From assembly GCA_965248805.1 (NCBI GenBank), contig CBDFKJ010000009.1, forward strand, positions 1,994,633-2,058,632: a stretch of 64,000 bases of DNA, read 5' to 3'. Of this stretch, positions 40,745 to 51,050 are shown piece after piece. The position numbers and the translations under genes are program-made. Origin of the DNA: CBDFKJ01 sp965248805 (GTDB taxonomy: Bacteria > Pseudomonadota > Alphaproteobacteria > UBA6615). The first letter of the stretch is position 1. The number at the start of each line of letters is the position of its first letter. The notes below the pieces were generated by a model. The model was not told the origin of the DNA, made no database searches, and worked only from the letters and a program-made list of their open reading frames with translations.

Positions 40745-41542
40745 ATGAATACGGTGATGATCGCTGCGCTCGCGTGCGGACTTTGCGTCGGAGCACTGGC
40801 CGTCGGCCAACGTGATGCGAACGCCGATTATGATCGTTCGGGCCGACTTCTGCTCGCACAGGCCGCGACGCACACGCACGCGGCGGGCGCCGCTCCTATG
40901 CACGACCACGGGGACGCACGCATGATGCCCGCCGACGTCGCGCCGTCCTTGTCGTTTACCATGACTGCCGACACCGCCGGCGGCTGGCATATCGATTTGG
41001 AGCCAGCCAACTTCACATTCGCGCCTGAGCATGTCGACGGCGCCCCAATCGATGGCGAGGGCCATGCCCATCTCTACGTGGACGGTGAAAAGGTCACGCG
41101 CGTCTATGCCGCGGACCACTATCTGGCGCCGCTCGCGCCAGGTGTCCACGACGTCATGATCGTCCTCTATGGCAACGATCATGTGGCTTATGGCACCGAC
41201 GACGGACGGCTTTCGGCGGCGCGCTATGTCATCCAGGTCAGGGAACAGGCCCAGGCGTTCCGGTCCGTCAACCGGATCCACGACCTGTCGATCCGCGAGG
41301 GCCGGTTGGAGAATGCGGAGCCGACGTTGCGCGTGAGCCAGGGCGAGACCGTCGCGTTGGGCTGGAGCGTGGATGTGCCGGCCGAGCTACATTTGCATGG
41401 CTATGACGTCGAAGCGCACGTGGCGCCCGATATGACGACGACCATGTACTTCCAGGCCCATGCCGCCGGGCGCTTCCCGGTCAACCTACATTCGGCTGAT
41501 GGCGAAAGTGACATCCTTTATCTGGAAGTTTACCCGGATTAG
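40745..41542 (+). CDS. Periplasmic His-rich protein with cupredoxin-like C-terminus
   Basis: 265 aa. An N-terminal signal (MIAALACGLCVGALAVGQRDANA) is followed by a His-rich segment (ATHTHAAGAAPMHDHGD). A first domain, FTFAPEHVDGAPIDGEGHAHLYVDGEKVTRVYAADHYL, has H and D clusters. A C-terminal cupredoxin-like domain reads LHLHGYDVEAHVAP...FPVNLHSADGESDILYLEVYPD. Copper or other metal handling in the periplasm is likely from this composition but not proven. AAGGAG ribosome site. Confidence 0.65.
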   Translation: MNTVMIAALACGLCVGALAVGQRDANADYDRSGRLLLAQAATHTHAAGAAPMHDHGDARMMPADVAPSLSFTMTADTAGGWHIDLEPANFTFAPEHVDGAPIDGEGHAHLYVDGEKVTRVYAADHYLAPLAPGVHDVMIVLYGNDHVAYGTDDGRLSAARYVIQVREQAQAFRSVNRIHDLSIREGRLENAEPTLRVSQGETVALGWSVDVPAELHLHGYDVEAHVAPDMTTTMYFQAHAAGRFPVNLHSADGESDILYLEVYPD

Positions 41543-41606
41543 GCCGTTGGATCAGCACATTTTAAGATGTGGGTCACACATTTTCTCCGGCCAAACGAGG
41601 CGAGCG

Positions 41607-41963
41607 ATGGCAGACGCGATCTCAACCGACACCGAGGTAAACCCACGCGATCTGGTATTTGGCGAGCGTGCCGCGGTCGTCTGGGGTTTCCTCTGGCGCG
41701 GGGTCGTCTTCACGCTTGTCGCGTCGCTCTGTTCCGGCTTGGTCGGCGGCGTCATCGGTTTGGTCGTTGACCTCGCGACGTTCGGCATCAGTCCGGATCC
41801 ACGATTGGATGCGACTTTGGATACAGTCGTGGTCGTCCTGAGCCTGACTGCCGGTTTGGGTATCACGGCCGTCGGATACTGGTACTATATCCGCTGGCTT
41901 CTGGGGGCCAGGTTCGGTTCGATGCGGCTGAAACTGGTCCGCGCGTCCGCTGTCGATGGCTAG
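41607..41963 (+). CDS. Membrane protein with two TM helices (118 aa)
   Basis: Two hydrophobic helices (WRGVVFTLVASLCSGLVGGVIGLVVD and VVVLSLTAGLGITAVGYWYYIRWLLG). GAGG ribosome site before ATG 41607. No family recognised. Stop overlaps the convergent gene by 4 nt. Confidence 0.6.
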   Translation: MADAISTDTEVNPRDLVFGERAAVVWGFLWRGVVFTLVASLCSGLVGGVIGLVVDLATFGISPDPRLDATLDTVVVVLSLTAGLGITAVGYWYYIRWLLGARFGSMRLKLVRASAVDG

Positions 41964-42418
41964 CCCGCTAAGTTGGTCGACCAGTGCAGGTGGACGATGC
42001 GGAATTGGTCGCCGGTGCGGCGCAGAACGATCGTTTCCATTGTGATGTAGTCCAATGGTGCACCGTCCTCGCTGATTCCGGTGACCCGATAGGTGCTGAG
42101 CACGTAGTGCAGGTCTCCGGTGCCACCGACCTGACGCGTCTGCAGGGTCCAGCTGGTCCGCTCCGCCATCATGATATCGGCCGGCAGATGCTGGAAGGCG
42201 TAGGCCTCGAGGGTCGGATCGACAACACCGTACTCGTAGACGACGACGTCACGGGCCAGGAGCGAGAGCGCCGCCGAAACATCGTCGGCGGACAGTGCTG
42301 CATGAAAGGCGTCGACTGCCTCGGCGGGCGTGCGTGGCGTTTGGCCCGCGGCCGGCGGGCCCTGGATCAAACACAGTATCGCGGTGATGCAGAAGATGCG
42401 GATCATGACCGTCGCCAT
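41960..42418 (-). CDS. SnoaL/DUF4440-like exported protein (152 aa)
   Basis: A signal peptide (MIRIFCITAILCLIQGPPAAGQ) is followed by an NTF2-like domain (EAVDAFHAALSADDVSAALSLLARDVVVYEYGVVD...FRIVHLHWSTNL). The fold serves many enzymes and binding proteins; no catalytic set is evident. Confidence 0.7.
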   Translation of the reverse strand: MATVMIRIFCITAILCLIQGPPAAGQTPRTPAEAVDAFHAALSADDVSAALSLLARDVVVYEYGVVDPTLEAYAFQHLPADIMMAERTSWTLQTRQVGGTGDLHYVLSTYRVTGISEDGAPLDYITMETIVLRRTGDQFRIVHLHWSTNLAG

Positions 42419-42473
42419 CTCGGTTCAAGCGCGCGCGCCAACTCTATCGCTGGAGAATCGGCGGCGGAAGTGT

Positions 42474-43682
42474 CTATTCACCCGCGACCCGCGCCGGTGT
42501 GGCTGACGTGCCGGCAAAACCCGAGACGGATCGGGTGCCGCCATAGTGCCGGTCGGCGAACTGTCTGAACCAGCGCCGTGACGGCGCCTCGATCAGCCGA
42601 TAGGTCCCGTAGCTGACGGCGATGACGATGGCCAGCATGACGGGATAAAGAATATCACCCAGCCAGACATTGGTGCCCCAGAAGTAGGGGTAGGCCTCAC
42701 CGTCCAAAATGCCCTTGGTGAACAAACGCTGATCGAGGACCTGTTGCAGCACACGGCCTACGCCGCTGGCGACGGCGTAGACGAAGCGATGCATCATGTA
42801 GACCGAATAGGACAGCATCCCGAGCACAAGAAGCGGACGGGCACGTAGCCAGCAGCTGACCGCTCCGGCCTCCCAGGAGAAGATGAGCACGGTGACGCCG
42901 AAGACAACTGGCGCCGCCAGAGACCACACACCCAGCCCGGCGAAGCTGACGAATCCGAATACGGCGACCACGCATGCCAGTTCGAGCAAGGTCGCCAGCG
43001 TAGTATCGTTCGCCAGCGTGGCTCGCCCGGCGCGCGCGCGGATGTAGAGGTGGTAGACCAGGACGCCGGCGGCGAAGCCATAGAGGCATCGGACAAAGGC
43101 GAGGTCGTGGGTGGTCGAAATGTACCCGTCGTAGCCGAGCGCGAGAATGATGGGCGACACCGCCAGCGCGAGCGTCACCGGAACCCAAAGGTGCTTTCGG
43201 AAGCTCAACACGCATGCGGCGAACACAAGATAGGCAAAGAACTCGGTTGAGATGCTCCAGCTGGGTCCATTCCAACCTGTATTGGCAGTGATCCCGAGGC
43301 CATGGATCATGAGAGCGTCCCACAACAGTCCGATCGGCCGCTTCTCGGCAGTGAACGGGACATGATTGCTGACCGCTGAAACGGCAGGGACAAGAATGGC
43401 CAGCTCCATCAACAGGAATAAGGCGATCGTGAATAGATGCAGCGGGTAGAGCCGACCAAAGCGCAACAGCATGAAACGGCCGACGCCATAGCCATCGCGC
43501 AACCTTTCCCGGTAGTTTGCCGTGATGATGAAGCCGCTGAGAACAAAGAAAAAATCGACGAAAAGAAAGCCGTTGCGGATGAACGAGAGGCCGAAGAAAT
43601 GGCTGAAAATGGGCAAGTGGAACAGCGCCACGGTGCAGGCTGCGATGCCGCGCCAACTGTCCAGGGCGTCGAACCGCTTCAT
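42474..43682 (-). CDS. Acyltransferase 3 family membrane protein
   Basis: 402 aa from ATG 43682. FDALDSWRGIAACTVALFHLPIF contains the R-x10-H catalytic pattern of acyltransferase 3 proteins, followed by about ten TM segments (FVDFFFVLSGFII, WSISTEFFAYLVFAACVL and others). It transfers acyl groups to extracytoplasmic sugars or polymers; the substrate is unknown. The 377 bp to the next gene (43683-44059) shows no gene or clear signal. Confidence 0.85.
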   Translation of the reverse strand: MKRFDALDSWRGIAACTVALFHLPIFSHFFGLSFIRNGFLFVDFFFVLSGFIITANYRERLRDGYGVGRFMLLRFGRLYPLHLFTIALFLLMELAILVPAVSAVSNHVPFTAEKRPIGLLWDALMIHGLGITANTGWNGPSWSISTEFFAYLVFAACVLSFRKHLWVPVTLALAVSPIILALGYDGYISTTHDLAFVRCLYGFAAGVLVYHLYIRARAGRATLANDTTLATLLELACVVAVFGFVSFAGLGVWSLAAPVVFGVTVLIFSWEAGAVSCWLRARPLLVLGMLSYSVYMMHRFVYAVASGVGRVLQQVLDQRLFTKGILDGEAYPYFWGTNVWLGDILYPVMLAIVIAVSYGTYRLIEAPSRRWFRQFADRHYGGTRSVSGFAGTSATPARVAGE

Positions 43683-44059
43683 CGCTGACGACCTTGCGGC
43701 GCGGGCGGCCGCCAAGGCGTGTCCGCGAGTGGACGCGTGTCAGCGCACAGGTCCAGGGATCGCGGAGTGCCGCGTTCCGGCATAGCCTGACGTGCCTCCC
43801 CGACACGTCGTTGCTCCGGGCCCGTCTCGTTCGCTAGTCCCGTCACGCAGGCATGTGGCCGCTAGGTGACGGTGATGTATGTACGGAGCGCGACTGCGAA
43901 CACAGTAGATTTCGCTTCGGTTATGGGTCAACACCCATATGGGGCAGGATGCGCGGTGTCCCAGCGAGCGGGCGTCACAATACCGGGCGCATTGTCTGTC
44001 CGCCGCCGCTGCGTATTCTGGGCGTGCACTAAGTTCCCACGTCGCGATCGGAGGCGGTC

Positions 44060-44518
44060 ATGAAAGCGCGCATCAAATGGGTCGAGGAGCGCACGTTCAC
44101 CGCGCAGTCGGGCAGCGGCCATACGTTTACCCTTGGCAACACCAAGGACGCCGACGGACGCAGCCTGTCTCCCGGCCCGATGGAGCTGGTGTTGATTGGA
44201 CTGGGTGGCTGCTCGGCGTTCGACGTCGTGCACATTTTGGAACGCTCGCGCGAACCCATCACCGAATGCGTGGCCGAATTGGAGGCCGAGCGCGCCGCGC
44301 ACGACCCCAAGGTATTCACGCGCATTCACATTCACTACACCATCAGCGGGCGTGGGCTGAGCGAGGACAAGGTGGCGCGCGCCATTGACCTCTCAGCGAC
44401 CAAATACTGCTCGGCCTCGGCGATGATGGCCTGCACCGCGACCATCACCCACGATTTCGAGCTGATAGATGCGCGAGCTGAGCCGACACTCCTGGCCGGT
44501 GGCGAAGGCGGCTCCTAG
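44060..44518 (+). CDS. OsmC-family protein
   Basis: 152 aa. Residues 20-60 (HTFTLGNTKDADGRSLSPGPMELVLIGLGGCSAFDVV) hold the first conserved Cys, and KYCSASAMMACTATITHDFEL the second, the peroxidatic thiol pair of OsmC/Ohr-like proteins. Probably a peroxide-related or related thiol protein. GGAGG ribosome site. Confidence 0.85.
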   Translation: MKARIKWVEERTFTAQSGSGHTFTLGNTKDADGRSLSPGPMELVLIGLGGCSAFDVVHILERSREPITECVAELEAERAAHDPKVFTRIHIHYTISGRGLSEDKVARAIDLSATKYCSASAMMACTATITHDFELIDARAEPTLLAGGEGGS

Positions 44519-44905
44519 GCCTTGACGTCGGGCCGGCTCAGCGCGAATCCGATTCGCCGGCCAAGTCTGCGATGGCAGACTCGTCGAATTCAAGAATACG
44601 GGCGTTCAGGTCCAGCGCGCCCAGCTTTTCGTAAAAGGCGAGGGCGCGCGTATTGCGGGCCACGACGCCCCAGGTCACGCTGGTGCGCTGCTCGGCCTGC
44701 GCAACTCTGGCGATTTCCACGATCAGTCTGCGCCCGATCGCTTGGCCGCGCGCTTCCGGCCTGACGTATAGATCGTTCAGCCATAGGCCGCGTTCGGCGG
44801 TATCGGAGTTAAAAAACGGCAGCAGCGTTGCGTAGCCTACGATCGTGCCGTCGTGTTCGGCCACCAAGGTCGCATATACTCCGCCCGGATCGATGCTATC
44901 GGCTA

Positions 44906-46046
44906 GTGGATTGATCGGAATGAAAGAGTCCGAATTGGGATTCCGTATTTTGCTGTGTTATGCGAATCTGGCGCATGCGCAGTGGAATCTCCTTCACCCT
45001 ATCCGCCGGCGACCGTCAGCGATTGCGCGCGGTCGTCGCGGATCCCAAGAGCCCGCAGAAACACGTCTGGCGGGCACATATTGTCCTTCTCAGCGGCGAG
45101 GGTCTGGGCACCTCGGCGATCATGACCGAGACCGGCAAGTCCAAGACCTGCGTGTGGCGCTGGCAAGAGCGGTTCATGCACGAGGGTGTCGGCGGCCTGC
45201 TTCGCGACAAGTCCCGTCCGCCCGGCAAGGCGCCGGTCCCGCTCGATCGTGTCGCCGAGATCGTGCGCCTGACGCAGCAACCGCCGCCGTTTGAGGCGAC
45301 CCACTGGACGTTGCGCGCGATGGCCAGGGCGGCCGGTATTGCCGCCTCGACGGTGCAGGCGATCTGGAAGGCTCACGGTCTCAGCCCGCACCGCTGGCGC
45401 AACTTCAAGCTGTCGACCGACCCTGCCTTCGCCGAGAAACTCACCGATATCGTCGGCCTGTATGTCGACCCGCCGGCCCATGCGGTGGTGTTGTCGATCG
45501 ATGAGAAGTCACAGATCCAGGCGCTCGACCGCCGGTCTGCCGATGAAGAAGGGACGCGCCGGCACCATGACCCATGACTACAAACGGCACGGCACGACCA
45601 CGCTGTTTGCGGCGCTCAACGTTCTGGACGGAACGGTGATCGGCCAGAACATGCAGCGCCACCGCCATCAGGAGTTCATCCGCTTCCTCAACCGCATCGA
45701 GCGCACGGTGCCGGCGGACAAGGCCATCCACGCGATCGTCGACAACTACGCGGCGCACAACAAGGACAAGGTCCGCGCCTGGCTCGCCCGCCATCCGCGC
45801 TGGACTTTCCACTTCACACCGACCTCCTGCTCGTGGCTCAATGCCGTCGAGGGCTTCTTCGCAAAACTCACCCGGCGGCGGCTCAAGCACGGCGTCTTCC
45901 ATTCCGTCGTCGATCTCCAGGCCGCAATCAACCGCTTCGTCCGCGAATACAATGCGGCCAACCCACAGCCATTCATATCGAAAGCCGACCCCGACGACAT
46001 CATCGCAGCCCGAAACCGAGGGTTCCAAACGTTGGAATCAATCCAC
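44906..46046 (+). mobile_element. IS630-family insertion sequence (1141 bp)
   Basis: The ends begin GTGGATTGAT and end in its complement ATCAATCCAC, flanked by TA on both sides (44904-44905 and 46047-46048), the IS630/Tc1 target. It splits the GNAT gene. Confidence 0.88.
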
Positions 46047-46049
46047 TAG
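44960..46049 (+). pseudogene. IS630 transposase, two frames
   Basis: Frame 1 (44960-45577) has the HTH half (QRLRAVVADPKSPQKHVWRAHIVLLSGEGLGTSAIMTETGKSKTCVWRW) and SIDEKSQIQALDR (D1). Frame 2 (about 45540-46049) continues with LPMKKGRAGTMTHDYKRHGTTTLFAAL, IVDNYAAHNKDKV (D2) and TPTSCSWLNAVEGFFAKL (E). The change lies near 45530, just after QALDR, where relatives have a few more residues, so a small deletion is likely. Programmed frameshifting is a less likely alternative. Confidence 0.8.
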
Positions 46050-46165
46050 AACCTGCTCGGCCGTGTGGGTTTGCGAGCGATGCCCATGTTCCACATTGAG
46101 AGCATTGGCCATGTCGGCGACATCGGATGCATCCGCCGGCCCCGCAAAGCGAATTGTTGGAACTA

Positions 46166-47092
46166 TCATTCCAGGGCCGGCGCCGGCGGAAGCAGGTCGG
46201 TAGCGCCGCCGCGCTGCCATGAACGAAACGTGTAAGGCGGCGTGTTACGTGGTTCCAGCGACACAATCGCCTTGCGTACAAACACACCGCCCTGGCTTGG
46301 CCGGCCCTCCGCGACGATTGTGAAGACCGCGCCGGGGCTGTTGGTCGACAGGATTGCCCCGGCGCCGGGCAGCGCGGGTATTCCGCGGTCAGCCGGCGCC
46401 GTATTGATACGCGACTGAAGGTAGGCATCGATCGCCGCCTCATCGGCGCCGGGGACGGCCAGCAGCACCTCGCGCGCGGCGGTCGCTGGATCTACGGTCG
46501 CGTTCTGGCTGTGGACCGTCAGATGCGGCGCCACCCGATCGTAGAGTCCGGCCGTCATGCCCAGGACCTGCATCAACTCCTCCACTGCCTCGAAGCGCCG
46601 GTCCTTGGCGTCGTGCTCCAGCCCCGCGGCCACGTAGTCGTCATCCTCCGCGCCATGCAACCGGCGCAGATCGTCTGTGTCGCGGAAGTCGACGACGGCG
46701 TCCACAAACGCATCGGCTTCATCCTCATCCAGGCCCGCCACCACGAACAGACCGTGGAGCAGGTCGTCCGGTGCGTCATTCAAATCGATTTTCGCACCCT
46801 CGTCGAACACCGTGACCCGCACCAGGCCCCCGGCGAATTCAAACTCATGCACCGCGCCGTCGGCGTCCCAAGTCTCCTCGTCATCGCTGCGCAGCAATTC
46901 GTGCATGGCCCGGTACACGCCGGCGTCGGCGAGCGCTTCGGCTTGTGCGTTGGCGGCAGCATTGCGCGCGCGGTCAACATCCGAGCGTGTCTGCGTGGTG
47001 AAGCTGGCCGCGATCACCGACAGCAGCGTCAACGTCCATAGGACGGCCAACAGCGCCAATCCACGGCGCGTGCCTTTTTCGCGGATGCTCAA
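46166..47092 (-). CDS. gspK: General secretion pathway protein K, minor pseudopilin
   Basis: About 308 aa, from TTG 47092 (SIREKGTRRGLALLAVLWTLTLLSVIAASFTTQTRSDVDRARN) or a start further upstream. The N-terminal methylation-type helix and the large GspK domain (FDEGAKIDLNDAPDDLLHGLFVVAGL, SAM-like repeats, YLQSRINTAPADRGIPALPG) are clear. It caps the type II secretion pseudopilus. No other gsp gene is in the window, so it is isolated from the rest of the pathway. Confidence 0.88.
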   Translation of the reverse strand: MSIREKGTRRGLALLAVLWTLTLLSVIAASFTTQTRSDVDRARNAAANAQAEALADAGVYRAMHELLRSDDEETWDADGAVHEFEFAGGLVRVTVFDEGAKIDLNDAPDDLLHGLFVVAGLDEDEADAFVDAVVDFRDTDDLRRLHGAEDDDYVAAGLEHDAKDRRFEAVEELMQVLGMTAGLYDRVAPHLTVHSQNATVDPATAAREVLLAVPGADEAAIDAYLQSRINTAPADRGIPALPGAGAILSTNSPGAVFTIVAEGRPSQGGVFVRKAIVSLEPRNTPPYTFRSWQRGGATDLLPPAPALE

Positions 47093-47234
47093 CGCCCAGA
47101 GCCTACTGATTACGGAACGGTCAGTGGCGCATGGTATGAGCGGCGCGGCACGCCTGCAATTGCGCACTCTGGGTTAGTGTGCCGCGCGTGTCTGCCGGCG
47201 GCTTGATTTGACCCATTGACCGAGTGCTTCCTAA

Positions 47235-48545
47235 CAGCCCGTTGAAGAAGACTGAGTTGATGAAGCATCGGGCGTGATAACAATGGCGGCGGCGAGACCC
47301 GGCGCCGGGGGGTTATTGAGGGCGAGGATAATGATCAGCGATTGTTCCTGTCGCAAGACAAGCAGCAGGACCGCCAAGCCCTTGGCCGCAGCCTCTCGCG
47401 GGGTCCCGGCGCCGATCAACTGGCGCAATAGGACGCCCAGGTTGTGTCCGGCGACGTGGATCAGATAGCGCTTGCCGACGTTCTCGCGCCCGCGCAGCCA
47501 AGTGCGGCGCATGCCGCCGCGATCGAGGACCTGGGCGAAGCCCCGCTCGACCACTTCGGCGCGGAGTTTGAACGCGGCCTTCGCCACGCCCGACAGCAAT
47601 CGGTTGCGGTTGTTGTAAACGGCCCGCCGAGCGGCGTCGTCGCCGTGCCAGCGCGAGAGCCCCTTGCCCTTCGGTTCGGCGATGCGGGTCGTCCAGGCGC
47701 CGTCGGCAAGGGACTTCAGCACCTCGCGGCCGAAGTAGCCTTTGTCGGTCACCAGCTCCGCCGGTTCGTCGGCCGTCGGCGCTGCGCCCACAGCCGCCAG
47801 CTTGGCCTCGGCTGACGTCAACGTTGTCGGCAGGGTGGTCGTGTCGCCCTGATCGGCCGGATACAGCTCGGCCGCGATCACCGCCCCGGTGTCGAGGTCG
47901 ACCGCGTGTTCGGGCTTGTAGGCCAGATGCGTCGTGCCGTCCTTCATCCTGGCGATTTTGGCCTCCGCGTCGAGACCCAGTCCGCATTGGAGAGTTTCTT
48001 GCCCTTGCGCCGCCGATCCATCTGCGCCAAGTCATTCGCCGCGGTCTCGATCCCGCTGTCGGCGGCCATGCGCTGCAGCATCTGGCGATAGCTTTCGCCG
48101 CTGTCGCGGCGCACGATCGAGCGCAGCGCCGCGTTCGCCTCCATGGTCGAAGCATCGACCCCAATCCGCTCGCCCTTGACCAGGCCGTGCTCGCCAAGAA
48201 CGTCCAGCACCCAGGCGAACACTGCCTCATGCACCGCGTGCGGCTGCGGATCGTGCTCAACGACGAGTGGTCAGGCACACGTGCGCGCGCCTCCAGGCGC
48301 AAGAACTCACGCAGCGACAAGCTGTCGGCGCACCGCCACTCCAACGCCCGCTCACTGTCGAGGCCTTCGAAGTAGCCGACCAGGTGCATCCGGAAGTAAC
48401 GCCCCGGTGGGATTCCCGGACGTCCGATCCCTGGCGCGTAATAGGGCTCACACAGGTCCTCGGCGAACGCATCGAAACCGGCATCGACCAGCCAGCTGGT
48501 CGTAAAACACGTGGCCGGGCGAGCGAGGCATCTCTGCCCAACTGA
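47235..48545 (-). pseudogene. IS1182-like transposase with at least two frameshifts
   Basis: Three frames hold parts of one transposase: MHLVGYFEGLDSERALEWRCADSLSLREFLRL (to about 48250), MHEAVFAWVLDVLGEHGLVKGERIGVDASTMEANAALRSIVRRDSGESY (to about 47950) and MKDGTTHLAYKPEHAVDLDTG to VDRGGMRR-like motifs. Non-functional as read. Confidence 0.85.
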
Positions 48546-48657
48546 CCATCAAGTCCACCTGTCGATCCCCTTGTCGTCCCAACGCCATGACGAAGCTCCC
48601 GACTCGAACCATGCCCTCGTCACAGAGTCAGATGGCCGCGACTTTTTCAACGGGCTG
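47235..48657 (-). mobile_element. IS1182-like element, second type, degenerate (1423 bp)
   Basis: Inverted ends CAGCCCGTTGAAGAAG (left) and CAGCCCGTTGAAAAAG (right, inward), flanked by CTAA on both sides (47231-47234 and 48658-48661). Related to but clearly different from copies A to C. Confidence 0.88.
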
Positions 48658-48703
48658 CTAAGTACTGCACGACCCGTGAGCCGAAAAAACAGGTCCGCCG
48701 CCT

Positions 48704-50285
48704 ATGGCGCCGTCTCCGTCATCCGTCCTCGCCAGCGCCCACGTGGTCGAGGACCAGAGCGAAATTGCCGCCTTTCTGGCCGCGCCCGAGACACACGGCG
48801 GCCAGGACGTGGAGCGGATCGACACCCACGCGGCGATCGTGTTTCTGGCCGGCGATCTTGCTTTCAAACTGAAGCGGGCGGTGCGTTTTCCTACATGGAC
48901 TTCTCGACCCTGGCGCTGCGGCGCGAATACTGCGAGCGCGAAGTTGCGCTCAACCGCCGCACCGCGCCCGATCTCTATCTGGAAGCCCGACCCATCGTGC
49001 TCCGATCGGACGGGCGACTGGCGTTTGGCGGTGAGGGTGAGACCCGTGACTGGGTGTGGTCATGCGCCGCTTCGACCAGTCGACCCTGTTCGACCGGCTG
49101 GCGGAACGTCATTTGCTGACCACCGATCACGTGATCTCGCTCGCTCAGGCCGTCGCGGCGTTTCACGCCGCCGCCGAGCCGATCACGGGTGGTGCGGAAG
49201 TTGGCGGCGGCGCCTCGGGAATGGCATGGGTGATCGAGGACAACATTGCGGAACTCGCCGAACGCGCCGATCTGTTCGCGCCCAAAACAGCAGCGCACCT
49301 GGCCCAAGCCAGCCGGACCGCCCTCGACCGTGAGCGCGAACTGCTGGACGATCGGCTCGCACACGGATTCGTCCGCCGCTGTCACGGCGACCTTCACCTG
49401 CGCAACATCTGCCTGGTCGACGGTAGCCCGACCCTGTTCGATGCCATTGAGTTCAATGACCGGCTGAGTTGCATCGATGTCTGGTACGACCTGGCCTTTC
49501 TGCTCATGGATTTGGATCATCGGGGGCTGCGGCCCTTCGCCAACGCCGTATTCAACCGCTATGCGCAGCAGAGCGAGGATATCGGCGCGCTCGCGGCATT
49601 GCCCCTGTTTTTGTCGGCGCGCGCGGCGGTAAGGGCGCAAGTGTCCGCCAGCGCCGAGGCCAGCCAGGCCGACGAGGATCACAGCCTATACCTGCGTGAG
49701 GAGGCGGCTCGTTACTTCGCCGCCGCGGCCGGCTATCTGCGCCCGCCGGGCCCACAGCTCGTTGCAATCGGCGGCCTGTCCGGCAGCGGCAAGACATCCG
49801 TCGCACGCTGGCTGGCGCCGGAGGTGGGCGCGGCGCCCGGCGCGCTGCACTTGCGCAGCGATGTGATCCGCAAGCACTTGCTCGGCGTCGCCGAACTCGA
49901 TCGGCTGCCCGATGCCGCGTACGGGTCCGACGTCACGGATCGCGTGTATGCGTCGATCGTGGAGCGGGCGATGCCCGCCTTGGGTGCCGGGCACTGCGTG
50001 ATCGCGGATGCGGTCTATGCGCGCGCCGGCGAACGCAGGGCAATCGAAGACCTTGCCAACCGATGCAATGTTCCGTTTGTCGGCCTCTGGCTGGAGGCGC
50101 CGGCCAATGTTCTGCTGGAGCGCACGGCGCAGCGCCGACTCGACGCCTCGGACGCGACGCCAGACGTCGTCAAGCGCCAGCTGGCTTATGAGTTGGGGCC
50201 AATACGGTGGACCCGCCTGGATGCCGGTGGCCAAATCGATGTGATCCGAGAGGCAGCGCTCAGGATCCTGTCAGCGTCCGCCTAG
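48704..50285 (+). pseudogene. Phosphotransferase/AAA-kinase fusion, two one-base frameshifts
   Basis: An aminoglycoside-phosphotransferase-like half with CHGDLHLRNICLVDG and FDAIEFNDRLSCIDVWYDLAFLLMDLDHRG is fused to a P-loop kinase (AIGGLSGSGKTSVARWLAPEVGA, with RSDVIRKHLLG). Frames change near 48886 (RAVRF to YMDFSTLALRREYC; a T lost from a T-run) and near 49055 (RDWV to VMRRFDQSTLFDRL; a G lost). Total about 527 codons. The function of this fusion family is not established. Confidence 0.8.
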
Positions 50286-50685
50286 AGGCGGCCGAGCTCG
50301 AACGACTCACAACTGTGGCCGAGTTGGCTCAAGGCCTCCTCCAAGTAGTCCGGCAGCAACGGAATGCCGAGCAAGTAGCTGGCCGTGTGGTCCGTGCGGG
50401 CATCCTGGGCGTCCCGGATGGCCTGCGGAAAGTCGTTCCGCGTGTAGTCACCGCGGCCGAGCCAGGCGAGGGCGATCAACTGCACCTGCTCCTCTTCGTT
50501 CAGGGCGTCGATGAACTGGGTCAGCTCGTCTTCTACCGGATCGTCGACGGTGCCTTCCAGGACACGATCATCGCGTCGTCGCTGGCGTTCGAACCCGAGT
50601 CCGGGTCGTCGACTTCGACCTTGGCGTCGAACTCCCGACCCTTGACGACCAAAAAGCAAACCTTATCCGGATTGATGGTCAGCAT
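50282..50685 (-). pseudogene. DUF3775 protein (one-base frameshift)
   Basis: MLTINPDKVCFLVVKGREFDAKVEVDDPDSGSNASDD matches the DUF3775 N-terminus. The rest continues in another frame: DRVLEGTVDDPVEDELTQFIDALNEEEQVQLIALAWLGRGDY...ASYLLGIPLLPDYLEEALSQLGHSCESF. Length 404 nt implies one base lost near 50570. It overlaps the convergent kinase gene by 4 nt. Function unknown. Confidence 0.8.
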
Positions 50686-50854
50686 GACAATGCCTCACCG
50701 AGAGCGCGTGTCTTGCATGGCGCTCGCGTGCAGGATGGACAATGACCTCGCTCAATCCCGTGGTTTCGGGTAGCGTGCACACCACAATGGGTGACGAAGT
50801 GTGAGTTACGATCCGATGGGAGCGGACCCGACGCCGTGGCGACGTCCGCGGAAC

Positions 50855-51039
50855 ATGGCTGGAATCCCACTACACGTGGCAGATCAGCGCGTTTTGGTGG
50901 TCGGCGCTGATCGGTGTGGTGGGCCTTATCCTGACATTAGTGCTCATCGGCTGGGCGGTGCTGCTGGTCTATGTCGTGTTCTTCATCTACCGCATCGCGG
51001 TGGGCTGGATCGCACTTGGCCGCCGGCGGGCGATTTAGC
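50855..51039 (+). pseudogene. DUF4870-like membrane protein fragment
   Basis: TWLESHYTWQISAFWWSALIGVVGLILTLVLIGWAVLLVYVVFFIYRIAVGWIALGRRRAI is the C-terminal part of a small two-TM family; the usual N-terminal helix is absent in this frame. The upstream GTG (50801) frame gives no match, so the 5' part is missing or shifted. Confidence 0.55.
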
Positions 51040-51050
51040 GCCCACCGCTT

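Larger units (their letters stand above)
44538..46169 (-). pseudogene. GNAT acetyltransferase split by IS630
   Basis: Removing 44906-46046 and one TA joins MIVPTIRFAGPADASDVADMANALNVEHGHRSQTHTAEQVL with ADSIDPGGVYATLVAEHDGTIVGYATLLPFF in frame. The acetyl-CoA site VRPEARGQAIGRRLIVEIAR and the motif WGVVARNTRALAFYEKLGA are in the 3' piece. The start codon overlaps the gspK stop by 4 nt (ATGA), so the two were co-translated. Substrate unknown. Confidence 0.88.

Noticed and set aside
47944..48234. Separate small genes inside the second IS1182-like element
   Set aside because: They are consecutive pieces of one transposase in different frames, matching the intact copies elsewhere.
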